A DNA stretch of 64,000 bases from Myoxocephalus aenaeus (taxonomy: Eukaryota > Chordata > Actinopteri > Perciformes > Cottidae), in contig JBAMJR010000089.1 of the NCBI GenBank assembly GCA_038501785.1, positions 7,116,501-7,180,500 of the forward strand, in the 5' to 3' direction. Each line of letters starts with the position of its first letter. The stretch's first letter is position 1. Below are positions 12,901-25,800 of this stretch, in pieces. The notes beneath the pieces are model-generated. The model was not told the DNA's origin and ran no database searches. It worked only from the letters and a program-made list of their open reading frames with translations. Both the position numbers and the translations under genes were made by a program.

Positions 12901-14260
12901 TGACTAGCATGTCCAGGTTCTGAGGGAATAGGTTGTATGACCCACTGCAGAGATTGCAATGAGTACATGAATGTAGGAAGAAGAAGTCAGAATGCACACA
13001 CGAGGTGTCGTAATGGGTAGGAAATGTAAAAAATATTGAAACCCTACCTCTCTGTAGGAGTTCATTATCAGATCCCCTGGACTGAGACATCAGAGGAAAC
13101 CAGTGCCGTCCAATAGTTTTTGTAGGGCTTCATCAAACAGCATGTGAAGACATGAGGAACGCAATGCAGAGAAATTGGTCTTTTTTGACAGATGTACGGA
13201 TTATGCACCAGAATGATCCATTCTTAATGAGAGGCCTTGAGAGGCATTATGCTGATTGAACAATGGCAACGTACAGTTAGTGATTCACTAATGGAATACG
13301 ATTTGAACTCCGGCAAAAAGAAACGATAGATGATAATAATGGCTTTTATTTCAAAAGACACTCACTGTGCATTGAGATAAAGAACACAATTTCACGCTTG
13401 TACGCTGATCTTGGCGTTTTGAAGAACTAGGCGTTATCTCTCTCTCCACTAATCCGCATGTAATTGATCGCCATCGTGTACAAGGGAATCATTATGTCTC
13501 ATTTAACTTTAAAAAAAAAAAGAAAATCCCCATTGCTTATTTTTAAACTTGATATCACCCTACTTTTGCTCACTGACCATGCGTCTCCTCATCACAATAC
13601 GCCACAGGTGGTCACATAGGCTTAGAAGAAGGTCATCTTTAAGTTTGAATCATTGTGTAGGATCTCTTCTAACCCTCATCAGTATGGACTAACATGCATT
13701 TCAATCAGGAGAGACTTGTTTACAATTGCATAATATTTGAATAGTGCAAAGACTCCATCCTGAAAATAGGATAATCAAGGGGTAGTGATGCTGAGGTTTG
13801 CTCAGGCAGAATCCCCTCGGAGTCCAGACACTGAGGGTGGGGAAGAAGGGAGTTGCTGCAATCCAATGAAGAATGAGGAGCCGGACTGATGCTGATTGGA
13901 GGTGACTGGGGTGGAGGAGGGTTACAACTGTTTTGAGCTGAAATGAAAACTGACAGCAGCAGAGACGAGAACCTATTTAAAAGTTTGACAGCAACAATGT
14001 GATTGGTTTAAGGAAATTAGGCACAATCTGGTTGGTTCATTTAAAGTGAACGCCCCCCAATCAGCTGATGGAGTAATTGAAGGGAGAATCAGAGACTGAG
14101 ATTATGAATGAAAAGGAGTGTAGAACTTCCTTACTGAACTTCTGCTTAAGCTTAATTTTTCTTTACAAATCCAGCACTTTAAAATCCATCGTGCACTTTA
14201 TATACGTCAATTGCTCAGAGCATCTAATAATGAAGAAGTTGGGTTTACATTGACATTTAT
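9961..14260. other. gene-free stretch
   Basis: No protein-like frame or RNA gene is seen. A worn repeat near 12.7 kb is listed separately. The region 13.1-13.6 kb is less repetitive than its surroundings but shows no feature I can name. Confidence 0.5.
12685..12870 (+). repeat. degenerate teleost interspersed repeat
   Basis: Phrases such as 'catgctaacttaagatggtg', 'aaaacatcaacacgttaaca' and 'ttgtgagcatgtta' occur in the same order as in an abundant fish repeat built from 'gctaacacgctaaactaaga', 'aacatcagcatgttagca' and 'tgagcatgttagcatgct' blocks. The copy is strongly diverged. No terminal repeats are visible. Confidence 0.45.
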
Positions 14261-14269
14261 TCAACTTTT

Positions 14270-14420
14270 TTTTTTTTTTTAAATCTTTTTGAGTGTTTTA
14301 AAGTTTTCTTAACTGTTTTAAATCCTGTTTTCTCTGCATTATGTGTTGATGCTTTTAATGGTTGTGAAGCACTTTGAATTGCATTGTTGTTGAAATGTGC
14401 CTTACTTTTGAAAAAGCCCT
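14270..14420 (+). repeat. L2-like LINE 3' tail fragment
   Basis: 'gttgtgaagcactttgaatt' followed by 'gcattgttgttgaaatgtgc' is the usual 3'-UTR signature of fish L2-type LINEs. No coding part precedes it, and a T-tract lies at its 5' side. It is a short 5'-truncated insertion. Confidence 0.6.
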
Positions 14421-14544
14421 GTGCATTATATACAGACGCTAAAGGGTTTGGGTTGGTAGCCGCCAAGGCTGCGGTATTCGATGAGATGGCAGTGATAACT
14501 GGTGGGAAAATACTGAAAAAGGATTAGTTTCTTGCAGAGAGTTA

Positions 14545-14690
14545 AATGATGTCCATCCATTACATATTAGCTTAGCTTAGCATCAAGTCTGAAACAGCTA
14601 GCCTGGTTCTCTCTAAAGGGAGAGAAAAATGCCTACACACACCTCCAAAGATCCCTAATTAGATTGTATATTGTGTGAATATCCATATTC
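14545..14690 (+). repeat. degenerate teleost interspersed repeat
   Basis: 'tagcttagcttagcatcaag', then 'gaaacagctagcctggttct', then 'acctccaaagatccctaatt' follow the order of a common fish repeat. The fragment near 4.7 kb appears to be another copy. The class is unknown; only the family resemblance is claimed. Confidence 0.5.
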
Positions 14691-14699
14691 CAAAACGGA

Positions 14700-15600
14700 A
14701 ATGGCAAAACATTGTTTTTGATGTATTATGATTTCTTAACTGCCATTTGTGTTGAATCTATGCAGGATTTTTATTCATTTTTGTTGTTAAAATGCTAACC
14801 AACATATGCACAACAGATGGACATTTATGTTGGGGAAAAAGAGTCGCTCCTTTAAAAAAAATAGCTCATATAAAACTTCCTCACTACTGGAAGGAAACAT
14901 CAATGTAATCCTCTCATGGATAATTCCTGGAAGCTTTACTTTGCAGCTGTAAGGTTGATTTGAGTTTACAAAATGAAATAAAATCCAGTAGAGATTCTCC
15001 ACCACATACCCAGGGGATTTGTCTTCACCAATACTTACACAACCTAGTTTTCTGGAATTTATTGTGCCTGTGTGAAATGGCAGCCAGCAACTGACACTGG
15101 AGTCCTAAAATGAGGTTTGAATATCAACCTAATGAACAAATATGAAAGCCTGGAATAGTTGAGTTATTTTGCTATCTTCTGAACCAATGCTGGACCATAT
15201 ACTTTCTAATCTTGTGGGAACTTCCAATACAAAACATGAATTAATATACATTAATATTCACATTAATGCAATGTGAATTTCACTTGAGGAAATGGTCATT
15301 AAAAAGATTAAGGCAGCTCCTTTATTGCCTGTATTCCAGTATCCCTAAAGGTCATCAAAGAGCAGAAGATGTGCAGACAACGATGATTCTTATAGTAACA
15401 TGATAAAGACTGAAGTCAGTTAATAACATGTACAAATACTTTATTGCAGTATCTATTGAGCCAATGTACATGTTATAGTGCGCATTGCAGACATTATTTT
15501 CCTTTTCCGTTTGTCAGGTTTCAAATCTATTTCTTCATAACCATGATGACGAAGTACCCAGGATTTCTCAGCATTTACCCTGAAAATATCAGATGGTAAG
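14700..15600. other. gene-free stretch
   Basis: AT-rich DNA without a supported gene, repeat or RNA. Confidence 0.5.
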
Positions 15601-15610
15601 AAACAATTCT

Positions 15611-15667
15611 ACACGTCATCAACGTGGGACACACGTTTACCCCGTGTGTCCCACGTCGATGACGTGT
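15611..15667. repeat. 57-nt hairpin, 24 of 25 bases paired
   Basis: Arms 15,611-15,635 and 15,643-15,667 are reverse complements except for one position (A against G), with a 7-base loop. The arms contain CACGTCATC and GTGTGTCCC motifs and are GC-richer than the surroundings. This could be the core of a foldback or MITE, or a precursor-like RNA hairpin. Nothing else in the neighbourhood decides between these. Confidence 0.85.
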
Positions 15668-15814
15668 CACCACCGTGGCCCGCGTCGGCTACTTAGTTTG
15701 CTGGTACAAATGATTGATTATGAGTATCTCGCTATCATCTGGATTGTTCTATTTACAACTGGGGTGACGGGGTGGCGCGTGCCTGTCTCAGGACCTCCTG
15801 TTAGTGACTGCCAG

Positions 15815-15854
15815 TATGCTAGCTTGTTAGCTAGCCAGCTAGCAAGCTAGCATA
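15815..15854. repeat. GCTAGC-rich hairpin
   Basis: 'tatgctagcttgttagct' pairs with 'agctagcaagctagcata' with one mismatch and a 4-base loop. GCTAGC/AGCTAG iterations are common in the worn fish repeats of this window, so this may be a rearranged piece of one. Confidence 0.75.
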
Positions 15855-16051
15855 ATGACAGACTAGATCAAAAATCAATAATGTGTACGTACAAACTATT
15901 AAACCAGTGCCACTGTGTTGTGTCTATTTCCCTTTTCTGTTGAGAAGATAACTGAGACTTGTTAGCTTTGAGGCACTGCTGGTCTTTCTTTCATGTTTCT
16001 TTCATGTTCATATTTTTTATTATTTCATGTTTCTTTCATATTTTCTTTTAT

Positions 16052-16261
16052 GTATTAATGCATTGTAAAGCAGAGATAGTCCTCGCTTTAGATGAGGTCA
16101 CGGAACAAACTTAACTAAAACTTAACTAACGAGTAGTAATTACCTGAATTAATCATGACAAGTATTAATGCTTTGTAAAGCACAGATAGTCCTCACTTTA
16201 GATGAGGTCACAGAACATACTTAACTAACGAGTAGTAACTACCTGAATTATCATGAATTGC
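16052..16261 (+). repeat. imperfect tandem duplication, period 110 bp
   Basis: Two copies start at 16,052 and 16,162, each beginning 'gtattaatgc' and sharing 'gatagtcctc', 'tttagatgaggtcac', 'acttaactaacgagtagtaa' and 'tacctgaatta'. Copy 1 has an 11-base internal repeat of 'taaaacttaac' that copy 2 lacks. A third partial start is suggested near 16,260. The block is followed by AT-rich DNA. Confidence 0.85.
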
Positions 16262-17149
16262 AGTATTAAAATACGTTTATAAAGTGCATATCTGTATAAC
16301 ATGTATTTATGAATAAATGACATTTAAATAATTTTTATATAACACTTTATTAATTAGCTTATTAATCATCTAAGTCCTTAATACTTAATTTACAAATGGG
16401 GAATCCATCATTTATAAAGTATGAAAACCCAATAATGAAACGCATAATGACACCCAGTGTCACCCTCTTTGAGTTTCGTTACAGCCCCTTAGAAACATAT
16501 GGGTCACGAAGACTATGTCCATATTTTATACAGTCAATGGTCATGTACCATGGCACTCAGTACTCATGACCAAATGTGAGGGCCCAGTCTGAAAGTTCAC
16601 AGCTTAATATTCATCTGTCACTGTCACCAATGGGAGTTGATAAAGGTGACAGATTGCAGCGTTATTAAGCATGTGAAAGGTTTGTATTGGTCAGAATTTG
16701 TGGACTGAAAAGTTTCAGCAAGTCAGTGGTCCAAGGTGGCATGAATTCAGATCACTCATTAAATTGACAATGCTGCAGACATTTAAGAGGACACAAAGTG
16801 CTGTTCCTCTGGCCAACGACCTCACAGTGTCACTTGCAGGAGAAATATAGCCAAAAGAAATTCTGTTTGCATTAAAATAAGGAACAGAAATACCAGACAC
16901 TGGATGATAAAAAAAAATGGCTGCTCTGATCCCTGCAGTTCCTGCTGTATAGATAGAACCACATGGGTACATGCATCCATCATAACATCTCAACAGTGCA
17001 CGCTGGTAGTTGCAATTTGATGGAGTACTGTACTATATTATTGTACTTATGGATAAATGTGGTGCAAAAATGTTGTGCTACATATTTAAAATCAATGCAA
17101 ATACATGTTTAGTCTAATTAGCTTTCCTTTGACACAGTATGGTCGTGCA

Positions 17150-17400
17150 GAATTGATTAATCAATCGACAAAGAATTAATCAACTACAATTTTCATCATG
17201 TATTAGTGATTAAATTAATCTTTTTTCAAGCTTTTTTCAATAGGTTGATTTACTGTTTTCTCTGTTTTATTAATACCTTTGGATTCTGGACTGTCGATGA
17301 GTTTATAGTACTAATTTATACACAAAATAATAGTTGAAAAAATAATGACCAATATCTCGATAATTTGAATAATTGTTCCGTGCCTTTAAACAGTGACCAT
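17150..17400. repeat. AT-rich degenerate repeat with ATTAATC motifs
   Basis: Dense 'gattaatcaatcg', 'aattaatcaac' and 'gataatttgaataatt' phrases resemble the decayed ends of fish repeats built on alternating GATTAATC motifs. No boundaries can be set. Confidence 0.3.
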
Positions 17401-19784
17401 CCCGCTGTAATAGGCAACACCCGATTAATTGTTTCCACATAATCTGAAAAATCTGATGTAGAAATGAAAAACTATTCGGTCAGATGATAAAATCTTTGAC
17501 AATTCATTTTAATGTTGTAGCCTTCTGTCTTTAGAAGCAGCCTGGGCGCAAAACACAGGCCCAGATTTTGACAGCAAAGTACACAGTGATGAGAAGTCCT
17601 TAGAGGAAACAAGGAGGCACTGTGGAAGTCATGATTCCATTACATTTTGACATTCATCCGTGCTGGCAGGTCGGGTGATTATTTTACAGTTGCTGCAAAA
17701 TTAAATAAATTCTGCAATCTCCTCTTTGTAATGAAAGTCAGTCAGTATTTCACAAAATGTTCTCCCAATATCACAGACTTGGTAAAACAACCGCAGCAGT
17801 CGAGTAAAGTATGTGTGTGTGTCTGCATTTACATTTTTTATTTTAATTCAGAGGTGTTTTACCTCACTTACAACATTAGAGGCAAACTAAAGTAATGAAT
17901 GGGTCAAAAGAGAAGGAGAAGGCCTATTTCCCTTGAAGGGGAAAACACTTGCTAAGTGTTTTATTTGGATGTAGAAAACACATTTTGGAATAACATTGCC
18001 TGCAGTAAATTATCTCTAAAAAAACATCTCTTAAACTATTGAACACACTAGTGTTGACAACCACTGTATTTCCCTGACAATTCATTATTATTTTTTTCCA
18101 TTGAGTTCAAATCATGATCTTCTCCTAAACCTCACCAATTATTGTTTTTGTATATTGTATGTTTATTCTAGAGAGAACACACAAGCTACGTATTTTGTTG
18201 TCCAATCTGGAGGATTTGTTGTCTTATCAAAGCTCTTATGACTAGACATCCCATTTTTCCCATGTGGTACAATAATACTTAACCATAAAAATGATGAAAA
18301 ATGTGTATATTAATTGCTCACCGCGTGTTACCTTGCGTTCTTGAAAAGAAATGCATTTTTCACATATGCTTTCAGGGTGAATGGAGAATCAGAAAACGGA
18401 TGTTGAGACATGGAGGAAGTGTTTTGCAGAAATGTATCTGTTTGGGAAGTAGCAAGCATACACCTGGGTAAATTGGGTTATACTGCACGTGTCGTGTGAG
18501 AGTTTGTAAATAGAAGTTTTGATATAGTTTGTATGCTAATGTTTGATGTTGTTATGCCTCCATTTACCACAACAATAAGCAGAAAGTGGTCAATAGCTGG
18601 TAAAACCACAGAGTGGGCTGTTGATTTTCTCTGGGATAAGCATCATCTCTGATGATACAGCCATTTGGCATTTTCCAATTCTAGTTGGCCCACTGCAGTG
18701 GAGAATAGGCAATTCCCACACCCAGTGTCTCACACACTCTGATGTCCTGTGAGACTCCAAGAAAAGGTCAGACTGCATTTGCTTGAGGTCCCCTGCACCG
18801 GACTGAGCACTCATGCTGATTGGTGGATATCACAATCACGTCAGACAGGGCCAGTTGAGGATCAGCACAAGATAGGAACAACACATTACAACACAATGTT
18901 TTCAGTCTGTACACTGCAAAGTCTCCAGCAGCTCTAAGATCAGCCATCCTGCTCTAATTTTCCACCTCTATTTTGAAGGACATTGTACAGTAGCAACTGA
19001 AAAGTACAAGCGCCTGTGACTATTATTGCATCCACATCTTTTGTATTTCCTTCATTTTTCTAAATTCTCAGCAAGAGAGCGTTAAAAGAGGCTGTGATTC
19101 CATCAAACAGCACCATACTGTGAATGCTCAGACACGATTAATTGGTGTTTAGTGTTTGGACAGAAATATCTCAAATTTGAGAACTGCCCCAAACTTGCAA
19201 TATATGCAAGTGGGCCAGAACCTTTTAAAAATGATGGGAAAAGATTGTGTTGAAAAATTGCCTAATCGTTGCAGTCCACTCTTCTCTCCTCCTCTTCAGA
19301 GTATTGACAGCCACCATATGATACACTGACACTATCGGCTTTCACTTGGCAGAGACTGTCAAGTGAGTCCCTCCTGAAATACCAATTATAAGTACAATTT
19401 GACAATAGTACAGCCTGTCAGGTTGCATCTGGTCACCTTGTCTCTCTTGCTGTCTCCCTCTTGGATGGTTGCACTAATAACCATTATGATACTCTCGACA
19501 ACTTTGTAAATGTTGTTTATTGTTGGGCTCTGGCAGGAGCGGGTTTGGTTATAATGCAACTATGAAAATGAAATTAAAGGCACCAACGTTGTTTCACCTG
19601 CTTTTAGCAACGTGAGTCGCATGGTCGGCGCAGTGTGAAGGTATGCGCCCGTCTACATTTCCTTGGTGATGTCATGGCTGTGTCCCAGGGACGCCCTGGG
19701 GTTCCCGCGGCTCTCGTCCAATGAGGCACCAGTGTTGTGGTTTGACCCAAATCTCACACTCAGGTGAGATTTTGAAGCCTGTTT

Positions 19785-19807
19785 GGGGGGGGGGGGGGGG
19801 GGGGGGG
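19785..19807 (+). repeat. 23-base poly-G tract
   Basis: An uninterrupted run of 23 G on the plus strand. Such a run can form G-quadruplexes and is prone to length variation and sequencing error. The flanks are ordinary. The 150 bases before it (19,620-19,760) are locally GC-rich. Confidence 0.95.
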
Positions 19808-21512
19808 ATTGGCGTGATTCACAATCTTGGCTGTCAAAATGTCATTCAGGCTTCTCTCTTTGTTTCAACCACATAGAGAAGTCCCAACACACTCAAGTTA
19901 CCTGATGACACATATGTCGGAATGCTCAAATCACAGGGACGTTTGAGATAACATTGATGAGAACTGAAATCCGAAGTCAAACAACCAACAAGCACTGTGG
20001 CAACTTTATTACATTTAACAAACTGGGGATTGTTATAATGTCCGTCATGAGTGGTGCTTGCTAGAGATTGTAATGACTTCAGGTTTTCCAGCACAGTACG
20101 GACCAGACGTACTTTTGCCAATCAGTTTTCATCCAAAGTCTTTTGTCTCGTGAAAAGAAAAACATAATGTTTACCCAAACAGCGATAGCCACACGTTGTT
20201 CTTAGTGAAAACTCTCTGCATACATTTAGACAATTTTAATCTGATGCTAGTGCACAGGCTGGGAAGTCAAAGAAGTCCCTGCACTTTTAGAACAAATTTA
20301 ATCATTTCATTAATTGCTCCCTACGGTGCCAAGAGCAAAATGTGGAAATTAATTAAATGACAAAAAATGTAATTAATCAGAATGTGGCCTCAGTAAATGA
20401 CAGAGTAACTTGTATATGTTTTGAGTTGCAATACGTTTGGCAAGTTTATACGAGGAGAAGGCACATTTCTTTTTGAGTCTGCAGTACTTTCTGTGTTCAC
20501 TTTCCCTCCATCCGACAGACACTGTCTGCTATTTTGGGGAGGGGAGAAGTTTGATTGAGCAAAACACAGATTGATGGTTTTGCAGGGAGCACATCCTCAT
20601 GTAATAACAGTATTTGTAGATTATACACACAGGGCTTTCTAAATGCTGTACACTTATAATAATACAGTAGAATCTATGCAGAGAGGAGTTGCCACTGAAA
20701 TCAACGGGGAGAACGGTGTATATTACCTGAGCATCTGCTACATCAATTTCAAAATTATATTTTACAGCTAACTGTAAATAATATGCTTAAGCTAATAAAT
20801 GTTGTGGGTATTTCTTTTGATTAAAGGTTTACGGATCCTGGTTATTTCTCTGATGCCAGAACTTTTAAAGTCTAATTTTAAACCAGTGCAGCAGGTGCAC
20901 TATGTATGATAGCAAATTCCATATAATATAATGCGATCCAACACAATTACCCAAACAGACAGGCATCAAAAGTCCCCCATGGGGTTCAATCAACATCGAA
21001 CGGACAGAGTAATTTGTTTTTCTTTTAATTATGACAGCATTATTACTAACAGTATTGAAATTGTGTTGAATCAAATTGACCGGTTGGTTATTAGTCCCTA
21101 AAGGTAATAAATGCAAAGTCATCAAACGTTTGAATAACAATGTTATTCTAAACTCTGCGCCTGTTAGGCCTCAGAAATAATGTAACTTGGAAATTCAACA
21201 CTGCAGTGTCTGTTCAAAAAAAGAAAGTGAACCTTGTTGATCTTTCAGATGATCGCGATAGTTGAGCTTGTTTCTCTGCAACACGCCGGTCCTATCTTGG
21301 GGTTAGGGGAGACAATAACACCCGACGTGTGTTGTTTATGTCCAGTCTACTCCTTAATTTAAACCCCGCTTCACAAAGACAGGATGTTAGAAATGGACGC
21401 AGGTTTTCAGTGCTTTTTTTGGCGATCTCAGGATATTCTTCCTTGATTTTAATCCAGAACACAGGCAGAGTTGAAACAGACTTTTAAATTTAATTTTCGG
21501 GGTAAGGTATCA

Positions 21513-21556
21513 CGTAACCTCTTGACATGTGTCAAGAAGTTACGTCTGAGGTTACG
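21513..21556. repeat. hairpin with two competing right arms
   Basis: The left arm at 21,513-21,527 pairs with 21,530-21,544 at 14 of 15 positions around a 2-base spacer, centred on the palindrome 'cttgacatgtgtcaag'. The first nine bases of the left arm ('cgtaacctc') also pair perfectly with 'gaggttacg' at 21,548-21,556. The DNA therefore offers two alternative foldings. Confidence 0.7.
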
Positions 21557-22791
21557 CACAGACGGATATATCCGGTCATTTTTCAAAATAAAACATATTT
21601 CCGGCCCAGTACCAAGGGACCCACGGACCTCTGCTCTATGTGCTTAAAACATCCAAACAGGATGCAAAAAACAACACACATATACACACACAAATCTTGA
21701 GGTCTTTTGCTAATCGGATTATCAGTATCAATGCACATCACGAATGCCACCGATGCTTTGAACATTGCATCGGTTGTCTAGACTGTGCACCTGTCCTTAG
21801 ATATTCTCTCTTGATTCTTGATAAAAACAACCTTTGTTCTTAAAAGGGCCTTTGAAAGAGTAAGAGTGCAGGGAAATACATGGTTACCCTTGGCGTGACT
21901 CCATATCATCAGCAAATACACATAAAGTAAAATATCTCAAATGGTTCTGTCAGCTATGCACTGTGTACTAATAACATTGGTGGCGGTGGGTCGGCTTTAT
22001 TTATTGTGATAAAAATGTATTTGAACATCATTTACGCTTTTGTAAATGGAAAATGTCTCTGAAATATTTTGCGTAACAGCGGCTGAGAGCATGCACCACC
22101 ATGAATCAGCTCCACATGGGGGTTTTAGGCTTTATTTACTACCCAGCAGCAGACCCTGTACACATAGCTGCAGTATTGTGTTACCCATGCTGTTTTGTTT
22201 CGCACACAGCTTTGGTGTGATTGTGGTGCTGTTAACACCCACAATTATTGTAACATTTCTGTCAAACAATTCATGTTTGTCTCTTCAAATAGGTTTGCTG
22301 TGGGACAACAGCAGAGGTTAACACATACAAAGACGACGTGGAGAGTTCAACCAAAACATAATTTATTAATTTTCATTGCAGCACTTTTAGGTTCAGGTGA
22401 TGATAACATAAAGGTTACCGGCCTTCTTTTCATAGGTTCTATAGTTATTGTCTCATCGGCCTTTGAACCACTTCTGGCAACGCTGTGGACAACTTGCGGG
22501 AGGGTTGACGGGATCAGATGCAACTTTTGTCACAAGAGGCCACCTCTAATCTCTTCAGCTTCCAAACAAAGACGCACATCATTCCTGCTTGCAACACACA
22601 TTTTTGTGAATGAAAAATGAAACTGCTGGTCTGCACATTTCTGTCAATTTAATTTTCTTTTTCATGTTGTAAAATCACAGGAGGAACATATCTCCACTTA
22701 AATGTAGTATTATCGCCACAGCACTCTTCTGTCTTATTTGTTGCATGCCCACATTTGCGTCCGTGCAGAGCATCTCCGGCATTTAGTGATG

Positions 22792-22804
22792 GTTGCCAGG
22801 CAAC
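22792..22804. promoter_or_regulatory. RFX X-box-like palindrome
   Basis: GTTGCCAGGCAAC is a perfect GTTGCC/GGCAAC inverted repeat with a 1-base spacer. RFX-family factors bind GTNRCC and RGYAAC half-sites with a short spacer, so the match is good. It is far from any gene recognised here, and one such site by chance in 64 kb is not impossible. Confidence 0.35.
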
Positions 22805-25800
22805 CTCACTGTGACAACAAGACTCCAGGAAGTCACCACACTGGCTGTTGCCAAGAAGAAGTACAGCAGATGACGCCCACTAAAACCATACATTGCTGTT
22901 AGTGTACAAATTAATCAAAATAAAATCAACATTGTTTTGGTTTTTAATTATTGTTGTATTGTTTATGTATTTTTGTTTTGATTGTTGTTTGCTTGTTTTT
23001 TACTTCGTATTTTAATTACATATCTGTTTCTACATTAAAAGAGTAATTTCTACCTGGGAAGTAACACATGGGGATTCCAGATAAATAAATAGCTGTTTCA
23101 AACTGGTTCCAGTCTTAATACAAAGCTCCATTTGTATTAGATTTGAAGACAATCACTTACAGGCTGGTGTGTTGTTTATGCACATACCAGAAAGTATATT
23201 TAGAATATTCATACCACAGTCCTAATACACTGTGGTAGAAGAACACTTTGCTTTCAACAAGTTTCCAAAGTCAAAATAGTTTATTCTACTCAAGTCACAC
23301 CTCCTGAGCAATCAGAGCACATTTCTTACATCATCATATTCCCCAGATCTGGGTCAAACCAGGTTGAATAAAATCACCAAGAAAAGGAGATTTGGATCTT
23401 CATCAGCGGTCTTTACTCTCTTCAGCTTAACCACAATTTAAACCTTTTTCCACACGAAGGCAAGAAATATTCAAGGGATTTACCAAAAAAAAATTATAAA
23501 ACCCTTTGACCCGGAATTGCCACCTTATCACAGTGCAGACGGTTTCTGTGCCCCCCATGACCCTGAGAGCTGTAGAGTGAGGGGCATTAAGCTCTGGGTC
23601 CACATGGAGCGATTTATTGGCTGTTATGTGAGGAGGGGCTGAAGATGAAGTGAGGTACCCATACTGAGGAGAGTGGGGGCTCACCCTGGAGTAAGGCTGG
23701 GATAAGAGAGATCGCAGCCAGGTGCCTGGTGGCTGGGCCATCAACAGAGATCAGCCAAGGCCAATTTCTTGTAGGCTCACGAGAGGCAATTAAAGGTGTT
23801 ATCCAAATTCTTGGCATGAATTTGACCACTGGAGTGTTTGTCCTTGTTCTCTTCACACGAGCCAATGCAGGCACATATACAACATGAGCTGTAACTACCT
23901 TGCAGCAGGCACTGGCTGTATGTGTGAAGTCTGACAGTGTTTATATTTTTTTGCTAATTATTTTTGAGTCATTTTTAAGCCCAAAACACAAAAGAGTGTG
24001 AGAGAAATATGCAGCAAAGGTCCTCAGCCAGGCGTAAACTGGAGATGTTGCTGTGTAGTTGGAGTCTTAACCCCTTAAGCCACGGGAGCTACTCGTGTGT
24101 ATTCTGGTGACAGCTAAGGCTTAAAATAATTTCAGAATTTATCAGGTACTCCAGTTAGTTTTGTCTTTCCTGCAGCTGCCTCTCCTTATTGTTGCCTCTG
24201 CACAATCATGAAGTTAGTCCTACAGATTATAGAAAAGCATGGATTTTCCACCTCACTTGAAATAACTGTGCCCCAGAATTAAACTAAAGATTTATAGCTT
24301 GTGAGGTTGCTTTTTGAACTTGTGTCTTTTTATATCCATCAATGTCTCGCTATTGGATTTGGTCACACAGCCTCTAGCATTTTCTTTGTCTTTGGTCTTA
24401 AAAGACGTATAGAATGGAGTGCAAGACCCATTGGAAGACCACCAAGGTGAGTGCTTTGATATACTGGACGTTAATTATGGAAAATGCTAAAGCAATTATA
24501 CTAGCATGCCAGGAGAATACCTCCCCTGAATAATACATATATAAAACACTTATCCTTTCATAAAAATGTAATTGGTCACATTCATACTTTATATTCCATT
24601 GTTCACCTAAAGCATTATGCACTACCTCAATTTTCCCTTTTCAGGATTGTGTATATATTCTTTTCAATTTTTTTTTCAAAACTTCTAACTTATGAAACAA
24701 AACTATTGAACCCATCAGCTTTTATTCAATTGTGTGATTACGACGCAGATCGTTAAGTGCATTATATGTGCTCGTGTTAAAAGGCTTTATTGCATCAGTG
24801 CTACACGTGTTATCGATATGGACTTCAACATTTTCTTTCTCTGTGGAGATACATTTCATGTTGCTTGTAAAAAAACATGTACACTTGTCACTGGATTTCA
24901 TGACGCATGCAGTGATAGCCATTGCTTTACTTTTGATTGAACCGTCAAAATCAAGCTGTAATTCAAAGTATCACTGGGTGTTTGAGAGCCACTTATAGTT
25001 TAACTTAGAGAAGTGATTTATCGTGAAATACCGTCATTCTTTTGATGTCATCGACTGACTGTCTGATGCAAAGCCATGCAATAACAATGCAGAATGGAAT
25101 TTCCTTTGATTTTTACAGTATCTAATTGCTCAGATCTGAACTGAGGAGACGGGCGAGGTAGTCATGACTGGATGTGTTGCATTGCCATTGGGTGTGCTGC
25201 AGAGCGTTGCCGTCATTAATCACAGCTTCTCTTCAAATCAGCTGTTTTGGTTATTCAAAATGAGATGTACAAAGGTCATACTTAGTAATTACAGTGCAGC
25301 TGAAAAGCTGCTCTACCAGATACTTGCGCTAATGTCCTTCATTTATAAAATCCTGAAAATCGAAACGATGAAGAGAGACATGCAATATCATATATGGTGT
25401 ACAGCCTGTACTCACGTTCATGGTAGTTAGCACAACCAGCTGCACTGCATCATTTCAGCTCTATGTACATTTATATGTCAACACTTTTTCCTTCAGTTAA
25501 TGCCTTTTTTCCTTCTCAGGAGAAAGAGACAAATATAGCAGAAGCATATGTTTATTTCAAACAGCCCACAGCTAAATACACATTAACAGCATTACAGACT
25601 CCGCCATGATGAGAGAGGTTAATGGGACAGGGCCAGTGGGAATAGCTCACACAGTAGATGCCCATATCCTTGGCAGCACACACATACTCTAGCTAAAAAG
25701 ATTCCTCTTTGAATCCGTATGGGATTTTGGTGACACTTTTTGGTTGTCAGCTGTGTTATTAGAGCTGAATAAAAGGGTAATAACAGCATGGCTCTTGCTA

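Noticed and set aside
15600..16270. CRISPR-like array suggested by repeated units
   Set aside because: Only two 110-bp diverged copies without spacers; a eukaryotic context makes CRISPR inapplicable.
22195..22620. 141-codon plus-strand frame
   Set aside because: No domain, no codon or composition shift, mixed low-quality sequence; the length is within chance for 64 kb on six frames.
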